From NCBI GenBank assembly GCA_963803375.1, contig CAWDMB010000008.1:186001-250000 (forward strand): 64,000 nt of DNA, given 5' to 3'. This stretch comes from JAOPZW01 sp963803375 (GTDB lineage: Bacteria > Actinomycetota > Thermoleophilia > Solirubrobacterales > Solirubrobacteraceae). The notes beneath the pieces were generated by a model. It was not told the DNA's origin and ran no database searches. It saw only the letters and a program-made list of their open reading frames with translations. Of this stretch, positions 8,182 through 16,671 are shown piece by piece (position 1 is the first letter of the stretch; the number at the start of each line of letters is the position of its first letter). Made by a program: the position numbers and the translations under genes.

Positions 8182-9468
8182 GTGGCGTGGATCGCCCTGC
8201 GCGGCGCGAACGAGACGACCTACAAGCTGCGCTTCCAGAGCGCGGGCCAGCTCGTCAAGGGCGACGACGTCCAGGTCGGAGGCCGGCGCATCGGCTCGGT
8301 GCAGGACATCACGCTCACCGACGACAACCAGGCCGAGATCACGGTTGGGGTCTCGGGCGAGTTCGCTCCGCTGCACGACGGCGCTACGGCGGTCATCCGC
8401 GCGACGTCGCTGTCGGGCATCGCCAACCGCTACGTCGCGCTGACGCCGGGCCCGAACTCCAACCCCAAGCTCCCCGACGGCGCGACGCTGGGCACCGAGC
8501 GGACGACGTCGATCGTCGACCTCGACCAGGTCTTCGACACGCTCGACGCTCGCACCCGCAGGTCGCTGCAGAAGGTCATCCAGGGCGGCGCGCGCTGGTA
8601 CGACGGACGCGGCGTGCAGGCCAACGCCTCGGCGCGCTACCTGAGCCCGGCGCTGAGCCAGTCGCAGCGGTTGTTCGCCGAGCTCGTCCGCGACCAGGAG
8701 AGCCTGAGCTCGTTCTTGACGAACGCGCGGCGGGCCGTCGGCCCGCTCGCGCGGCGCCGCGGCGAGCTCTCCGCGCTCGTGGGCAACGCGAACACGACGG
8801 CGGCCGCGATCGGCGACGAGAACGTCGCGTTGAGCGACGCGCTCGGCCTGCTGCCGGGGACGCTGCGCAAGGCGAACACGACGTTCGTCAACCTGCGCGC
8901 CACGCTCGACGACCTCGACGTCCTCGTGGCCGCGTCCAAGCCGGCCACGAAGCGCCTCGCGCCGTTCCTGCGCGAGCTGCGCCCGCTCGTCGCCGCGGCC
9001 CGCCCGACCGTGCGCGACCTGTCGACGCTCGTGCTTCGCCCCGGCCCCGGCAACGACCTCACCGACCTCCTGCGGCGCACCCCGCGCCTCGAGCGCGTGG
9101 CTCGGCCCGCGCTGGCACACTCGATCGCGGCCCTCCGCCGCGCCACGCCCGTGCTGAAGACGGTCCGGCCCTACACGACCGAGCTCGTCGGCTGGCTGCG
9201 CGACTACGGCATCGTCGCCGCCAACTACGACGCCAACGGCCACTTCGCCCGGATCGCGCCGCTCTTCAGCCAGTACCGGTTCACCGACAGCCCGACGGGC
9301 GGGACGCTCACGCCGATCCCGGCGAGCGACCGCCTGACCTACTTCCAGCACGGGGCCGTCAAGCGCTGCCCCGGCGCCGCCTCGCAGGCGCCCGCCGACG
9401 GCTCGGCGCCGTTCACCGACGACGGGACCCTGGACTGCGACCCGAGCCTCGTGCTCCCGGGTCCGTGA
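8182..9468 (+). CDS. mceA: Mce family protein, first of six (MceA position); true start probably upstream
   Basis: This is an MlaD/Mce-domain protein predicted to sit outside the membrane and form part of the lipid-conducting tube. From GTG 8182 it reads 428 residues, with the MCE domain at about 10-115 (TYKLRFQSAGQLVKGDDV) and a long helical region after it. The same frame is open back to the previous stop and encodes a good membrane anchor (RGLAVGALVLAAAVVAWIAL), but no ATG, GTG or TTG precedes that helix; the only start-like codon is ATC at 8104. GTG 8182 would cut the helix in half. I give the conventional start but expect the real protein to begin near 8104. Its stop overlaps the next gene. 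Confidence 0.88.
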   Translation: MAWIALRGANETTYKLRFQSAGQLVKGDDVQVGGRRIGSVQDITLTDDNQAEITVGVSGEFAPLHDGATAVIRATSLSGIANRYVALTPGPNSNPKLPDGATLGTERTTSIVDLDQVFDTLDARTRRSLQKVIQGGARWYDGRGVQANASARYLSPALSQSQRLFAELVRDQESLSSFLTNARRAVGPLARRRGELSALVGNANTTAAAIGDENVALSDALGLLPGTLRKANTTFVNLRATLDDLDVLVAASKPATKRLAPFLRELRPLVAAARPTVRDLSTLVLRPGPGNDLTDLLRRTPRLERVARPALAHSIAALRRATPVLKTVRPYTTELVGWLRDYGIVAANYDANGHFARIAPLFSQYRFTDSPTGGTLTPIPASDRLTYFQHGAVKRCPGAASQAPADGSAPFTDDGTLDCDPSLVLPGP

Positions 9469-10877
9469 GGCGCCTCCTGGCCGTCGCGGGCGTGCTGCTG
9501 ACGGCCTCGGCGGTCGTCGTGCTCGCCTCGGGCGCGGGCGACGACGAGGGCGCCTACCGCGTCCGGGCGATCTTCATGAACGCGTTCTCGGTCATCCCCG
9601 GCGAGGACGTCAAGATCGCGGGCGTCAAGGTCGGCAAGGTCGAGTCGCTGTCGGTGACGCCCGCCCAGCGCGCGGCCGTGGTGCTGCGGATCGACAAGCC
9701 GGGCTTCAAGGACTTCCGGGCCGACGCCACGTGCCAGATCCGCCCGCAGTCGCTCATCGGCGAGAGGTTCGTCGAGTGCGCACCGACGCAGCCGCGTCCC
9801 GAGGGTGCGCAGGTGCCGCCGCCGCTGCGGCGGATCGGCGCCGGCGCGGGCACGGGGCAGTACCTGCTGCCCGTCGACCGGACGGCCAAGACCGTCGACC
9901 TCGACCTCGTCAACAACACGCTGCGCCTGCCCGAGCGCCAGCGCCTGGCGATCATCCTCAACGAGCTCGGCACGGGCCTCGCCGGCCGCGGCGCGGACCT
10001 GCGCCTGGCGATCCGCAACGCCGACCCGGCGCTGAAGGCCACCGACCAGGTCCTCGCGATCCTCGCGGGCCAGAACCGCACTCTGGCCGACCTCGCGCGC
10101 AACTCGGACACGATCCTCGCGCCGCTGGCCCGCGACCGCGCGCGCGCGGCCGATTTCGTCGTGCAGGCCCGGAACACCGCGCAGGCCGCGGCCGAGCGCT
10201 CGGAGCCGCTCGAGCGGGGCATCGCCGAGCTGCCCGCGTTCCTGCGCGAGCTCACGCCGACGATGCGCCGACTCGGCGGCCTGGCCGATCAGGCGACGCC
10301 CGTGCTCGCCGACGTCGACGCCGTGGCTCCGGACGTCAACACCGTGGTCGCCCAGCTCGGCCCGTTCTCGCAGGCGGCGTCGCCCGCGCTGACCACGCTC
10401 GGCGAGGCGACGAAGACCGGCCGGCCCGCGCTCGTGAGCTCCAAGCCGATCATCGACGAGCTCGCCCGCTTCGCGAAGCCCGCCAAGCCGCTCTCGCGCA
10501 ACCTCTCCGGCCTGCTGACCTCGCTGAAGACGTCCGGCGGGATCGAGCGGCTCATGGACTTCTTCTTCTACACGGTGGCCGGAATCAACGGCTTCGACCG
10601 CTACGGCCATTACCTGCGCGCCGGCCTGATCGTCAACCAGTGCTCGCTGTACACGACGACGAACGCCGCGGACTGCTCGGCGAACTTCGGCTCGGGGGAG
10701 GCGTCGGCCGCCACCGCCGCGCGCGCCGCGCGCGCGACCCCGCCGGCCCGGGTCGCCGCCGCGCGGCCCACGAGCGACGCCGCGGTCGCCGCGGCGGCGT
10801 CCGCGACGCGCGGCACCCGCGCCGACGAGGACCCGTCGGCGAGCCTGCTCGGCTACCTGCTCGGAGGCGGCGGCTGA
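9465..10877 (+). CDS. mceB: Mce family protein, second of six (MceB position)
   Basis: This 470-residue protein starts at GTG 9465 within a GTGA overlap. It has an N-terminal helix (RRLLAVAGVLLTASAVVVLA), an MCE domain (about 32-140, AIFMNAFSVIPGEDVKIAGV), and a helical region with repeated PALKATDQVL and ERGIAELP-like segments. Its C-terminal tail has two Cys, then an Ala-rich low-complexity stretch. The two tail Cys (about residues 392 and 404) could form a disulphide outside the cell. It assembles with the other Mce proteins of the operon by family analogy; the letter is assigned by gene order only. Confidence 0.9.
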   Translation: MRRLLAVAGVLLTASAVVVLASGAGDDEGAYRVRAIFMNAFSVIPGEDVKIAGVKVGKVESLSVTPAQRAAVVLRIDKPGFKDFRADATCQIRPQSLIGERFVECAPTQPRPEGAQVPPPLRRIGAGAGTGQYLLPVDRTAKTVDLDLVNNTLRLPERQRLAIILNELGTGLAGRGADLRLAIRNADPALKATDQVLAILAGQNRTLADLARNSDTILAPLARDRARAADFVVQARNTAQAAAERSEPLERGIAELPAFLRELTPTMRRLGGLADQATPVLADVDAVAPDVNTVVAQLGPFSQAASPALTTLGEATKTGRPALVSSKPIIDELARFAKPAKPLSRNLSGLLTSLKTSGGIERLMDFFFYTVAGINGFDRYGHYLRAGLIVNQCSLYTTTNAADCSANFGSGEASAATAARAARATPPARVAAARPTSDAAVAAAASATRGTRADEDPSASLLGYLLGGGG

Positions 10878-12289
10878 TGGGGCGCCGCGGCTCGGCCTCG
10901 ATCGCTGCCAACCCCGTGCTGATCGGCGCGGCGACGACGCTGATCGTCGTCGTCGCGGTCTTCCTCGCCTACAACGCCAACTCGGGGCTGCCGTTCGTCC
11001 CGAGCTACGAGCTCAAGGCCGAGGTGCCCAACGCGGCCAACCTCGTCGAGGGCAACGACGTCAGGGTCGGCGGCAGCCGCGTCGGCGCGGTGACGGCGAT
11101 CGAGCCGCGCCGGCACCCCGACGGCTCGGTCACGGCGCTGCTGACGATGAAGCTCGAGACGACCGTCAAGCCGCTGCCGGTGAACTCGACGGTCCTGGTC
11201 CGACCGCGCTCGGCGCTCGGGCTGAAGTACGTCGAGCTCACGAAGGGCTCGAGCGACCGCGGCCTGCAGGACGGCGCGACGATCCCGCTGCGCCAGGCGC
11301 GGCCCGCGCCCGTCGAGCTCGACGAGGTCCTCAACACCTTCGACGACAGGACGCGCGCGGCCGCGCGCGTGAACCTGAACGCGCTCGGCACGGCGCTCGC
11401 CGGGCGGGGCGCGGACCTCAACCTGGCGATCGAGCTCGCCAACCCGCTGCTGCTCGACCTCGTCCCGGTCATGACCAACCTGTCGTCGCGCCGGACGCGG
11501 CTCGCGCGGTTCAACGACGCGCTCGGGCGTACCGCGGGCCTCCTCGCCCCCGTGGCCGAGACCCAGGCGGCGCTCCTGCGCAACCTCGACACGACGTTCA
11601 CCGCGCTGGCCTCGGTGGCGCGCCCGTACCTGCAGGACACGATCGCCGGCGCGCCCGCGGCGCTCGAGGCCGCCACCCGCAGCCTCCGCGCCCAGCGCCC
11701 GTTCCTGGCCAACTCCGAGGCCCTCTTCCGCGAGCTGCGCCCCGGCGCCCGGGCGCTGCGCGCCGCTGCGCCGGCGCTGGCGGACGCGCTCGTGGTGGGC
11801 ACCCCGACACTGCGACGCTCGGTCGCGCTGAACCGGCGGCTCGTCCCGGCCTTCGAGGCGCTGCAGCGCTTCGCCGACGACCCGCTCGTGACCCTCGGCG
11901 TCAAGGACCTGACCGCGACGGCGAAGGTCCTCGAGCCGACGATCGCCTACCTGACGCCCGCCCAGACGGTCTGCAACTACGTGACGCTGTTCCTGCGCAA
12001 CACGGCGAGCCTGCTCAGCGTCGGCGGCAAGCAGGGGACCTCGCAGCGCTTCACGATCATCGCCACGCCGCCGGGCCCGAACAACGAGGGCCAGCCGTCC
12101 TCCGCTCCGGCCAACGGACCCGGAGCGAACTTCCTGCACTCCAACCCCTACCCGAACACGGCCTCGCCAGGCCAGCCGCGCGAGTGCGAGGCCGGCAACG
12201 AGCCCTTCGCGTCCGGGCGCAAGGTCATCGGCAACCCGCCGGGCAAGCAGAGCGCGACCACCGAACGCACGACGGCGGCGGGCGGATGA
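10877..12289 (+). CDS. mceC: Mce family protein, third of six (MceC position)
   Basis: This 470-residue protein has an ATG overlapping the preceding stop (TGATG). It has one N-terminal helix (about 13-32, LIGAATTLIVVVAVFLAYNA), an MCE domain starting at SYELKAEVPNAANLVEGNDV (about 42), and a long alpha-helical segment. The Pro/Asn/Gly-rich tail contains two Cys. The helical region of Mce proteins is thought to form the needle or channel that spans the envelope. No lipobox is present. Confidence 0.9.
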   Translation: MGRRGSASIAANPVLIGAATTLIVVVAVFLAYNANSGLPFVPSYELKAEVPNAANLVEGNDVRVGGSRVGAVTAIEPRRHPDGSVTALLTMKLETTVKPLPVNSTVLVRPRSALGLKYVELTKGSSDRGLQDGATIPLRQARPAPVELDEVLNTFDDRTRAAARVNLNALGTALAGRGADLNLAIELANPLLLDLVPVMTNLSSRRTRLARFNDALGRTAGLLAPVAETQAALLRNLDTTFTALASVARPYLQDTIAGAPAALEAATRSLRAQRPFLANSEALFRELRPGARALRAAAPALADALVVGTPTLRRSVALNRRLVPAFEALQRFADDPLVTLGVKDLTATAKVLEPTIAYLTPAQTVCNYVTLFLRNTASLLSVGGKQGTSQRFTIIATPPGPNNEGQPSSAPANGPGANFLHSNPYPNTASPGQPRECEAGNEPFASGRKVIGNPPGKQSATTERTTAAGG

Positions 12290-13764
12290 GGCTCGGCCGC
12301 CGCGACCCCGACGCGCCGCGCGTCCCGCGCAAGGACCGCCGGGGGGCGAGCTCGTTCGCGGTCGGCGCCGTCGCGCTCGCGGTCCTCGTCGTGCTGTCGT
12401 TCTTCGGCTTCACCAAGCACGTCCCGTTCACCCACGGCTTTCGCGTCAAGGCCGTGTTCCAGTCGGCCAACTCGATCCGCCAGAACTCGCCGGTGCGGAT
12501 CGCCGGCGTGAACGTCGGCAAGGTCAAGGCGATCGAGCGCAAGGAGGGCACGGATGCCGCCGTGCTCACGCTCGAGCTCGACGACGAGGCCCTGCCGCTG
12601 CACAAGGACGCCACGGCGAAGATCCGCCCGCGGATCTTCCTCGAGGGCAACTTCTTCGTCGACCTGCAGCCCGGGACGCCCTCCTCGCCGACGCTCGACG
12701 ACGGCGACTCGATCCCACTCACCCAGACCTCGACGCCGGTGCAGTTCGACCAGGTGCTGAGCTCCCTGCAGGCCGACACGCGCAGGCAGCTGCAGAGGCT
12801 CCTCGACGGCCTCGGCACCGGGCTGACCGCCAAGCCCACGGCGGCCGAGGACGCCGACGCCGATCCGAGCACGCAGGGCCAGACCGCGGCCGAGGCCCTC
12901 AACGACGCGATCCCCTACGGCAAGCCCGCGCTCGAGGGGACGGCGATCGTCGCGCAGGCGCTGCGGGGCAGCGATTCGCACGATCTGTCCGCGCTGATCA
13001 AGGGCCTATCGCGCACGACCGAGGGCCTCGGGCGCAACGAGCGCCAGCTCGAGGACCTCGTCGTGAACTTCAACCGCACGGTCGCCGCCACCGCAGACCG
13101 CGCGACCGACCTGCGTACGAGCCTGCGGCTACTGGCGCCGACGCTGGCCAGCGCCGACCGCGCGCTCGACGCGCTCAACGCGGCCTTCCCGGACACGCGG
13201 GCCTTCGCGCGCGAGATCCTCCCCGGCGTCCGCGAGACCGCGTCGACGATCGACGCCGCCTTCCCGTGGGTCCGCCAGGCCCGCGGCCTCGTCAGCCCGA
13301 GCGAGCTCCAGGGCTGGGTGCGCGCGCTGAGCCCGGCGACGACCGACCTCGCGAAGGTCATCGACACGAGCGTGCAGCTGGCGCCCCAAGCCGACCTGGC
13401 CGCCCGGTGCGCGACCCGCGTCGTGCTCCCCACGGGCGACGTGAAGATCTCCGACCCGCCCCTGTCGACGAACACGGAGAACTACAAGGAGCTGCTCTAC
13501 GGCCTCGTCGGGCTGACCGGAGAGGCCCAGAACTTCGACGGCAACGGGCAGTACCTGCGCTTCCAGGTCGGCGGTGGCGACCAGCCGGTCGCCGTCGACC
13601 TCGGCGGCGAGCGCAACTTCGGCAACGCGGTCGCCCGGCCGCTCGGGTCGCGACCGGCTTACCCCGGCAAGAAGCCGCCGTACAAGCCCGAGGCCCCCTG
13701 CTACAAGAGCGCGATCCCGAACCTCAACGGCGCCGCCACCGGCCCCTCGGACGCGCTGCGCTGA
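12286..13764 (+). CDS. mceD: Mce family protein, fourth of six (MceD position)
   Basis: This 492-residue protein starts at ATG 12286, overlapping the stop of the third Mce gene by four bases. A basic N-terminus (about 1-20) precedes the anchor helix SSFAVGAVALAVLVVLSFFG. The MCE domain begins at FRVKAVFQSANSIRQNSPV and runs to about residue 140. An Asp/Ala-rich insertion (AAEDADADPST) breaks the helical region. The C-terminus is rich in Gly, Pro and Asn and has two Cys. Family, order and coupling are clear; the lipid carried is not. Confidence 0.9.
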   Translation: MRLGRRDPDAPRVPRKDRRGASSFAVGAVALAVLVVLSFFGFTKHVPFTHGFRVKAVFQSANSIRQNSPVRIAGVNVGKVKAIERKEGTDAAVLTLELDDEALPLHKDATAKIRPRIFLEGNFFVDLQPGTPSSPTLDDGDSIPLTQTSTPVQFDQVLSSLQADTRRQLQRLLDGLGTGLTAKPTAAEDADADPSTQGQTAAEALNDAIPYGKPALEGTAIVAQALRGSDSHDLSALIKGLSRTTEGLGRNERQLEDLVVNFNRTVAATADRATDLRTSLRLLAPTLASADRALDALNAAFPDTRAFAREILPGVRETASTIDAAFPWVRQARGLVSPSELQGWVRALSPATTDLAKVIDTSVQLAPQADLAARCATRVVLPTGDVKISDPPLSTNTENYKELLYGLVGLTGEAQNFDGNGQYLRFQVGGGDQPVAVDLGGERNFGNAVARPLGSRPAYPGKKPPYKPEAPCYKSAIPNLNGAATGPSDALR

Positions 13765-15134
13765 TGGCTCGCGCGATCCGCAAGCACGCTCGCGACGCCG
13801 CGCTGATCGCCGGGCTCGTGCTCGTGGCGGCCGTCGTGGGTGGCTACATCCTCTCCAACCAGCGCTTCTACCTGCCCGGCTGGGTGCCGCTCGTGGGCTC
13901 GGACTTCGTCGACTACAAGGCCGAGTTCTCCACGGCGCAATCGGTCACGCCGGGCCAGGGCCAGACCGTCCAGGTCGCCGGCGTGGACGTCGGCGAGATC
14001 TCCGCCGTCGAGCTCGTCGGCGCCAAGGCCGTCGTGACGATGAAGATCCGCCGCAAGTTCACGCCGATCTTTCGCGACGCCACCGCCCTGCTGCGCCCGA
14101 AGACCGGTCTCAACGACATGATCGTCCAGCTCGCGCCCGGCTCCAGGAGCTCGGGGCCTGCGCCCGCCGGATTCGTGATCCCGGTCTCGCGGACGCTGCC
14201 CAACGTCAACCTCGACGAGATCCTCTCCGCGCTCGACGGCGACACGCGCGACTTCTTGACGATCCTGGTCACGGGCGGCGGCGAGGCGCTCGGCGGCCAG
14301 GGCCGCGAGCTCTCGGCGACGCTCAAGCGCTTCGAGCCGACGGCGCGCTACACGGCGCAGATCACCGGGGCGCTGCGGGAGCGCCGGCGCAACCTGCGGC
14401 GGTCGGTGCACAACTTCTCGCTGCTGGCCACCGCGCTCGGCGCCAAGGACGACGAGCTCGCCGGCCTCGTCGACTCGTCCAACCGCGTCTTCGGCGCGCT
14501 CGCCGCCCAGGACGTGCGCCTGCGCGAGGCGCTCGGGCTGCTGCCCGGCGCGCTCGCCGAGACGAACCGCACGCTCGGCAAGGTCGACCGCCTCGCGAAC
14601 GAGCTCGGGCCGACGCTCGGCGACCTGCGCCCGGCGGCCCGCGCGCTCGGGCCGTCGTTGCGTCAGGCGCGCCCGTTCCTGCGCACGACGACGCCCGTCA
14701 TCCGCGACGAGCTGCGGCCCTTCGCCCGCGCCACGCTGCCCACGGTCCAGGCGCTGCGGCCGGTGGCCGCCGATCTCGCGGTCATCACCCCGCGGCTCGA
14801 CACCTCGCTGCGGGTCGTCAACCGTCTCCTCAACGAGCTCGCCTACAACCCGAAGGGCAAGGAGGAGGGCTACCTCTTCTGGGCCTCGTGGGCCAACCAC
14901 AATGGCGCAACGGTCTTCTCCAACCAGGACGCCCACGGCCCGATCCGCCACGCGCTGGTGATCGCCAACTGCACGTCGCTCGGCGTCCTGCAGGGCATCG
15001 GCGCCGGCAGCCCGCTGCTGGGGACGCTCTCGGCGCTGCTACACCCGCCCCCGCTCCCGACGATCTGCCCGGGCTCGGCGCCGCCGCCGGCGACCGCCGC
15101 CCGCGCCGCGAGCGCGAAGGGATCGGTGCGCTAG
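13764..15134 (+). CDS. mceE: Mce family protein, fifth of six (MceE position)
   Basis: This 456-residue protein has an ATG that overlaps the preceding stop by one base. It has an N-terminal helix (DAALIAGLVLVAAVVGGYIL), an MCE domain starting at YKAEFSTAQSVTPGQGQTV, and a helical region. Near the C-terminus is a hydrophobic patch with a Cys (ALVIANCTSLGVLQGIG) and a Pro-rich end. Mycobacterial MceE is often a lipoprotein, but no lipobox is seen here. The gap to the sixth Mce gene is three bases. Confidence 0.9.
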   Translation: MARAIRKHARDAALIAGLVLVAAVVGGYILSNQRFYLPGWVPLVGSDFVDYKAEFSTAQSVTPGQGQTVQVAGVDVGEISAVELVGAKAVVTMKIRRKFTPIFRDATALLRPKTGLNDMIVQLAPGSRSSGPAPAGFVIPVSRTLPNVNLDEILSALDGDTRDFLTILVTGGGEALGGQGRELSATLKRFEPTARYTAQITGALRERRRNLRRSVHNFSLLATALGAKDDELAGLVDSSNRVFGALAAQDVRLREALGLLPGALAETNRTLGKVDRLANELGPTLGDLRPAARALGPSLRQARPFLRTTTPVIRDELRPFARATLPTVQALRPVAADLAVITPRLDTSLRVVNRLLNELAYNPKGKEEGYLFWASWANHNGATVFSNQDAHGPIRHALVIANCTSLGVLQGIGAGSPLLGTLSALLHPPPLPTICPGSAPPPATAARAASAKGSVR

Positions 15135-15137
15135 GTC

Positions 15138-16634
15138 GTGCAGAAGCAGGCGCCGAGCCTCGCGCGCGTTCTCGTCATGGTCGGCTTCGCGCTGTCGTGC
15201 TTCGGCCTGCTGCTGTTCCTGTGGATGGCCTTCGGCGGCCCCGTGCCGCTCAAGCCCAAGGGCTACCGCTTCGAGGTGACCTTCCAGCGGGCGGGGCAGC
15301 TCGCGCAGGAGGCCGACGTGCGGATCTCCGGGGTCACGGTCGGCAAGGTCAAGCGGATCGAGCCCGACAAGGCCACCGGGGGATCGGACGTGACGATCGA
15401 GCTCGAGGAGCGCTACGCGCCGCTGCCGCGCGATGCGAAGGCGATCCTGCGCCAGAAGACGCTGCTCGGCGAGACCTACGTCGAGCTCACGCCCGGCCAC
15501 GACGCGGCCGGCACGATCCCCGAGGGCGGCCGGCTCGCAGCCTCGCGGGTGTCCGGCACCGTCGAGCTCGACGAGATCCTGCGCGCCTTCGACGCCCCGA
15601 CGCGCGCGGCGCTGCAGACCTTCATCCAGCAGACGGCGCTGGCCTCCGCGGGCCGCGGGCAGGACCTCTCCGACGCGCTCGGCACGCTCGCGCCCTTCGA
15701 GCGGGACCTCACGACCCTGCTCGAGATCCTCGACGCCCAGCAGGCCGACGTCCGCGGCGTCGTCCGGGACACGGGCGTCGTCTTCGACGCGCTCTCCGAG
15801 CGCGACGGGCAACTGCGCAGCCTCGTCGAGAACTCCGACCGCGTGTTCGCGACGACCGCGCGGCGCAACCAGGAGCTGCAGGCGGCCTTCCGCGCGCTGC
15901 CGACGTTCGAGCGCGAGTCGACGCTGACCGTCGAGCGCCTCCAGGAGTTCGCCCGGACCGCCAACCCGCTCGTGACCCAGCTGCGACCGGCGGCGCGCGA
16001 GCTCAGCCCGACGCTGCGGGACCTCGGGGCGCTGGCGCCCGACCTCCAGGCGCTCTTTCGCGACCTCAACCCGGTGATCAGCGCCTCCAAGGCGGGCCTG
16101 CCGGCGCTCGAGGGCTTCCTCGACGACCTGCGCCCGTTCCTGGGCGAGCTCGACGCCCCGGTGCGCCAGCTCAACCCGGCGCTCGGGTTCCTGGGCTCCT
16201 ACAAGCGCGAGCTCACGGCGTTCTTCGCCAACTCCGCGGCCTCGACGCAGGCGACGTCGCCGGTCGGCAGCCGCAACGTCCACTACCTGCGCACGACGAA
16301 CCCGGTCACGCCCGAGCACCTCGCCGCGTACCCGCGGCGGATCGGCACGAACCGGCCGAACGCCTACACGCAGCCGGGGGTCTTCACCCAGCTCGCCCGC
16401 GGCCTGCCCTCCTACGAGACGCGCCAGTGCGGGCGCCGCGACCCGACCGTCGACCTCGCGCCGTCGCCGTACGTCCCCGGCCCGCTGGCGGCGAACATCC
16501 AGCGGTTCTTCTTCGCCCCGTCGGGCCAGGCGACGGCCCCGCGCTGCCGCGGGCAGGGCAAGTTCACGGTCTCGGGGCGCACGACGACGTTCCCCCAGGT
16601 CCACGCCTCGTCCGGGCCGACCGCGGCCCCCTAG
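15138..16634 (+). CDS. mceF: Mce family protein, sixth of six (MceF position)
   Basis: This 498-residue protein starts at GTG 15138, three bases after the previous stop. The anchor helix is LARVLVMVGFALSCFGLLLF, followed by an MCE domain beginning YRFEVTFQRAGQLAQEADV. The helical region (about 140-370) contains clear coiled-coil character around TTARRNQELQAAFRALP. The tail after about 400 is polar with two Cys (ETRQCG and PRCRG). It closes the Mce block; an RND pump gene starts 37 bp later with its own candidate promoter. Confidence 0.9.
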   Translation: MQKQAPSLARVLVMVGFALSCFGLLLFLWMAFGGPVPLKPKGYRFEVTFQRAGQLAQEADVRISGVTVGKVKRIEPDKATGGSDVTIELEERYAPLPRDAKAILRQKTLLGETYVELTPGHDAAGTIPEGGRLAASRVSGTVELDEILRAFDAPTRAALQTFIQQTALASAGRGQDLSDALGTLAPFERDLTTLLEILDAQQADVRGVVRDTGVVFDALSERDGQLRSLVENSDRVFATTARRNQELQAAFRALPTFERESTLTVERLQEFARTANPLVTQLRPAARELSPTLRDLGALAPDLQALFRDLNPVISASKAGLPALEGFLDDLRPFLGELDAPVRQLNPALGFLGSYKRELTAFFANSAASTQATSPVGSRNVHYLRTTNPVTPEHLAAYPRRIGTNRPNAYTQPGVFTQLARGLPSYETRQCGRRDPTVDLAPSPYVPGPLAANIQRFFFAPSGQATAPRCRGQGKFTVSGRTTTFPQVHASSGPTAAP

Positions 16635-16656
16635 TGCCGGGGGCGGTCGCCGCCGG

Positions 16657-16662
16657 TACGGT
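16657..16662 (+). promoter_or_regulatory. Candidate leaderless -10 box (TACGGT) for the RND/MMPL gene
   Basis: TACGGT ends 9 nt before GTG 16672, in the only intergenic gap between mceF and the pump gene. It suggests the pump can be transcribed separately from the mce operon. Confidence 0.4.
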
Positions 16663-16671
16663 GTCGGCGTC

